Positions 6,860 through 9,554 of a stretch of DNA of 9,554 nt are shown in pieces. Each line of letters begins with the position of its first letter. Position 1 is the stretch's first letter. Source of the DNA: Flavobacteriales bacterium UBA4474 (GTDB taxonomy: Bacteria; Bacteroidota; Bacteroidia; Flavobacteriales_D; Sanyastnellaceae); contig DGOE01000040.1 of the NCBI GenBank assembly GCA_002389295.1, positions 1-9,554 of the forward strand. Direction: 5' to 3'. The translations under genes and the position numbers were made by a program. The notes beneath the pieces were generated by a model. That model was not told the origin of the DNA. It did no database searches and was given only the letters and a program-made list of their open reading frames with translations.

Positions 6860-8917
6860 TCAATTGGTCACGCGGAACTCTGTTCGGCGGTTCTTGGCGC
6901 GGCCTGCAGGTGTCCCGTTGTCGGCCCGCGGGCGGCTTTCTCCATAACCTTTGGCCGTGATGCTGGTGCTGGGCACGCCTTGCATGATCAGGTATTCCCT
7001 GACGGCCCTCGACCGGGCTTCACTCAGCCTCAGATTGTCGGTGTCGCTGCCGACATCATCGGTATGGCCGCCAATCTCTACGGATAGGCCCGTTTCCGAT
7101 AGGTATTCGGCAAAAAGGTCCAATAGCAGAAGGCTGGACCTGCCGATCACGGCCGACCCCGATGCATACCGAATGTCCTCGATTTCGAAGGCGGCATCGG
7201 ACCCTTTGATGGACCGCACGGTGAGGTTGGCCTCGACCAGCGCGGGGTCTTCTTCATCCTTGTCCACCACAATGCCGGCGTTGAATGCAGCCCCATCGGC
7301 CTTGGCCACAATGAGGACGTCCTCATTGACAGACAGGTCGACGACGGCGGCAAAGGCGCCATCATCTCCGAGGGAAATGGACTGGGCTTGCCGGCTTTGG
7401 GCATAGCGCAATTCCAGTTTTACATCTTCGGCGTTGAGCCCTTCGCCCACTTTCATCTGGCCCTTGACCACCACCGATGCCCGCGCCCGCAGCGCCTGGG
7501 GCAGTTGCCAGGTCATGATGTCCAGTCCCAGTGTTCCCGCCCGCCGGCTGGAAAAGTAGGCGGTCTGGCCATCCGCCGAAGTGACGAGTCCGTGCTCGTC
7601 GCCGGGGGTGTTGAGCGGTATGCCGAGATTGACAGGGCGCGACCAAGCCCCGGGCTCCCAGGGTGCGGCGGCGCTGTCTTTTTTGCTCATCCAGATGTCG
7701 TATCCACCACCGCCCGGCGACCTGTTGGAGGCGAAATACAGCGTGCTGCCATCGGGGTGCAGGTAGGGAGCCTTGTCGCTGGAAGCAGTATTGATGGGGG
7801 ATGGCAGCACCTTGGCTTCTCCCCATGTGCCATCCGGGAGTTGTCCGCTCACCAGGATGTCGATGGTGGGTTGGCCTTGCGCATCGGGCGTGGTGCCCGG
7901 ACGGACTGCGGCGAAATACAACCATTCTCCGTTGGGACTCACGGCGGGTTGTGATTCCCATCCGTCGGGGGTGTTCAGCGCGGTGAGCGGACTGGGCTCG
8001 CTCCAGAGGTATACCGTTTCATCGCCCGTGTCATCGAGCAATGCGTAACGCGCAGCATAGAGGTCGATGTTTTCGGGATTGCCCGGCTCCGGTGTCTTGA
8101 TGGCCAAGAAGAGCGAGCGGTTGTCCACCGAGATGGACGCGCCGCCATAGCCTGCGGTTTTGTTGAAGGGGTCCTCCATGGGCTCCCCTGCATTGAAGGG
8201 GGTAGACGGCCCGCTTCTTTTGGCCCAAGAGAAGCTTTCGAAAGGCTGGCTGACCAGGTCGCCCTTGGCTTTGCGTTCCCCAGCCCGGGTAAAGAACAAC
8301 AAGGTGCCGTCAGCAGAAACAGCGGGCAGGTATTCCTGGTCGCGGGTGGCCACGCTTTCCAAGACCTGCGGGGCAGGGCTGTCGGCATGGGCATTGTATT
8401 CCAAGAGAAATTGGATCTCAGGCAAGCGTGCGCGCACATCGTCCAAACGCCGTGTGGCCCGAGGAGGGAGCGGCTTTCCTGTCTTTTGTTCCCATTGGAT
8501 AAACCGGTTAAACCAATCCATGGACGCGGCAAAATCTCCCTCTGCAAAAGCAATGGAACCCAAGGTGTAGGGGAGGTCTGCATCAAGGTCTGGGCACGCG
8601 CTGTGTACATCGAGCAGCAGCGTGCGCGCTGCGGAAAATGTCCCGCGGTTTTTGCGCGCCTGGTTAAACAAGAGCAGGCCCAATGCGAACCGGGCTTCGG
8701 TGGCTTCTTCTTGTTCTTCGAGGGCTTGCTCGAGGTATCCGATGCGCTTGTCGATGTCGTACTTCCGCTTGTCCTTTCCTTTTTCGATCAGCTTCAAGGT
8801 TTTGGCCTCCAACTCAGGTGCACAGGGGTCGCCGTCCTGCCCCCAGGCTGTCCCTGCGGGAATGGCTGCGGCGCACAAGAGCACCAATGCGCTTGAAATG
8901 GCTGATGTGCACCGCAT
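6860..8917 (-). CDS. OmpA-family protein with TPR region and PD40 propeller, PorE-like architecture
   Basis: This 685-residue exported protein probably links a periplasmic or outer-membrane complex to peptidoglycan. A signal peptide (residues 1-26, site after AWG) leads into a TPR-like helical region at about 35-170. Five PD40/WD40-like propeller repeats follow: YLPAVSADGTLLFF (196), GASISVDNRSLFLA (259), QPAVSPNGEWLYFA (323), APYLHPDGSTLYFASNR (383) and HGLVTSADGQTAYFSSRR (442). A small beta-rich segment at about 478-570 resembles a carboxypeptidase-regulatory-like domain. An OmpA-C domain ends the chain. In it, Asp620 (GHTDD) and Arg635 (LSEARSRAV) are 15 residues apart, as in the peptidoglycan-binding pair of Acinetobacter OmpA. 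This order matches PorE of type IX secretion, but related paralogues are common in Bacteroidota. PorE is a lipoprotein, whereas the Cys here is preceded by Leu and no usable lipobox is seen. The ATG at 8917 follows the symporter stop by one base (TGAAATG) and places the signal peptide at the N-terminus. A TTG 48 bases upstream is in frame but unlikely. Confidence 0.9.
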   Translation of the reverse strand: MRCTSAISSALVLLCAAAIPAGTAWGQDGDPCAPELEAKTLKLIEKGKDKRKYDIDKRIGYLEQALEEQEEATEARFALGLLLFNQARKNRGTFSAARTLLLDVHSACPDLDADLPYTLGSIAFAEGDFAASMDWFNRFIQWEQKTGKPLPPRATRRLDDVRARLPEIQFLLEYNAHADSPAPQVLESVATRDQEYLPAVSADGTLLFFTRAGERKAKGDLVSQPFESFSWAKRSGPSTPFNAGEPMEDPFNKTAGYGGASISVDNRSLFLAIKTPEPGNPENIDLYAARYALLDDTGDETVYLWSEPSPLTALNTPDGWESQPAVSPNGEWLYFAAVRPGTTPDAQGQPTIDILVSGQLPDGTWGEAKVLPSPINTASSDKAPYLHPDGSTLYFASNRSPGGGGYDIWMSKKDSAAAPWEPGAWSRPVNLGIPLNTPGDEHGLVTSADGQTAYFSSRRAGTLGLDIMTWQLPQALRARASVVVKGQMKVGEGLNAEDVKLELRYAQSRQAQSISLGDDGAFAAVVDLSVNEDVLIVAKADGAAFNAGIVVDKDEEDPALVEANLTVRSIKGSDAAFEIEDIRYASGSAVIGRSSLLLLDLFAEYLSETGLSVEIGGHTDDVGSDTDNLRLSEARSRAVREYLIMQGVPSTSITAKGYGESRPRADNGTPAGRAKNRRTEFRVTN

Positions 8918-8918
8918 T

Positions 8919-9554
8919 TCAGGCCTGTTGACTGGGCACTTCCAATTCGTTTTCGCTGTGGGCAATCAGCGTAGAGACGGCGCCATCGCCGGTGACGTTG
9001 ACCACGGTGCGGCACATGTCCAAAATGCGGTCCACCGGGAAAATGAGTGCGATCCAGGCGGGATTGAGCCCCACGCTTTCCAATACGATGATCATCAGGA
9101 CCAGTCCTGCGCTGGGCACGGCTGCGGCGCCGATGGAGGCGAGGGTGGCGGTGATGACGATCACGGCTTGCTGGGCCAGGCTCAGGTCGACCATGTGGAA
9201 TTGGGCCAATGAAACCACGGCCACCGCTTGGTAGAGCGAGGTGCCGTCCATGTTGACCGTGGCCCCGATGGGGAGCACGAAACTGGTGGTGCGCTCAGAG
9301 ACGCCGATTTTGTTGCGCACGCAATCCATGGTGACCGGCAGCGTGGCCACCGAACTGGAGGTGGAGAAGGCGGTGATCTGGGCGTCGCGCATGCCGGCGA
9401 GAAACTGTTTGAAACCGAGCGGTTTCACCAGCAGGGCCACGAGCGAAGGGTAGAAGAGGAACACCATGAAGGCCAGCCCCAACACGACCACGAGGCTGTA
9501 CTGCAGCAGGTACTCCAAGAGCTGGCGAAACATCTCTGGATCGCTGCCGGCTGC
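8919..9554 (-). CDS. Dicarboxylate/amino acid:cation symporter (SDF family), C-terminal 211 residues
   Basis: This is an inner-membrane secondary transporter of the glutamate transporter (GltPh/EAAT) family. The reading frame is open to the right edge, so the N-terminal half lies outside the window, and the ATG at 9533 is internal. The fragment holds the whole transport core. The HP1 serine motif is STSSSVATLP (fragment residues 64-73). NMDGT is at 101-105, its Asp matching GltPh Asp312. HP2 is ASIGAAAVPSAG at 139-150. TM8 is DRILDMCRTVVNVTGD at 175-190. TM8 keeps the positions equivalent to GltPh Asp390, Asp394, Arg397, Thr398, Asn401 and Asp405. The Arg397 equivalent favours an acidic substrate such as aspartate or glutamate over neutral amino acids. 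Complete Asn310/Asn401/Asp405-type positions imply Na+ coupling. The short tail ends VPSQQA. The stop is one base before the ATG of the OmpA-like gene, so the two are probably cotranscribed and coupled, although no functional link between them is obvious. Confidence 0.95.
   Translation of the reverse strand, partial: AAGSDPEMFRQLLEYLLQYSLVVVLGLAFMVFLFYPSLVALLVKPLGFKQFLAGMRDAQITAFSTSSSVATLPVTMDCVRNKIGVSERTTSFVLPIGATVNMDGTSLYQAVAVVSLAQFHMVDLSLAQQAVIVITATLASIGAAAVPSAGLVLMIIVLESVGLNPAWIALIFPVDRILDMCRTVVNVTGDGAVSTLIAHSENELEVPSQQA

Noticed and set aside
8918..8965. TTG-initiated N-terminal extension of the OmpA-like protein
   Set aside because: It would overlap the symporter gene by 47 bases and bury the signal peptide behind 16 extra residues. 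The ATG at 8917 fits better.

Overview
The window reads as chromosomal DNA from a high-G+C (roughly 60% by eye) member of the Bacteroidota. Three points support this. The GyrB sequence has the form I associate with that phylum (DSIQALEG, TKIGAGGKFD, CDADVDGSHI). There is a TPR / PD40 propeller / OmpA-C protein with the domain order of PorE, a type IX secretion component of this phylum. There is also a large TPR protein paired with a TonB-receptor-like barrel, and Shine-Dalgarno sequences before the starts are weak or absent. No mobile element, tRNA, rRNA, CRISPR array or phage gene was seen. All five genes lie on the minus strand, so transcription runs from right to left.

Layout in transcription order. 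(1) 9554-8919: C-terminal half of a sodium-coupled dicarboxylate/amino-acid symporter (SDF/glutamate transporter family), cut by the right edge. (2) 8917-6860: a 685-residue exported TPR + beta-propeller + CRD-like + OmpA-C protein whose ATG is one base after the symporter stop. (3) 6859-6768: a 92-base gap with a 9-bp inverted repeat enclosing a GC-rich hairpin. (4) 6767-3588: a 1,059-residue exported TPR protein. (5) 3591-1735: a 618-residue outer-membrane beta-barrel protein whose start overlaps the TPR stop in an ATGA. (6) 1734-1575: a 160-base gap. (7) 1574-1: the first 524 codons of gyrB, cut by the left edge.

The genes suggest two translationally coupled pairs (symporter + OmpA-like; TPR + barrel) followed by housekeeping gyrB. 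The TPR-barrel pair is the least understood part. A very large periplasmic repeat scaffold appears to be made together with a barrel that shows no recognisable TonB plug. The PorE-like protein just upstream could anchor to peptidoglycan and bind partners through its propeller, so the middle three genes may form an envelope-associated set. Their joint function is inference; the sequence directly shows only architecture, order and coupling.
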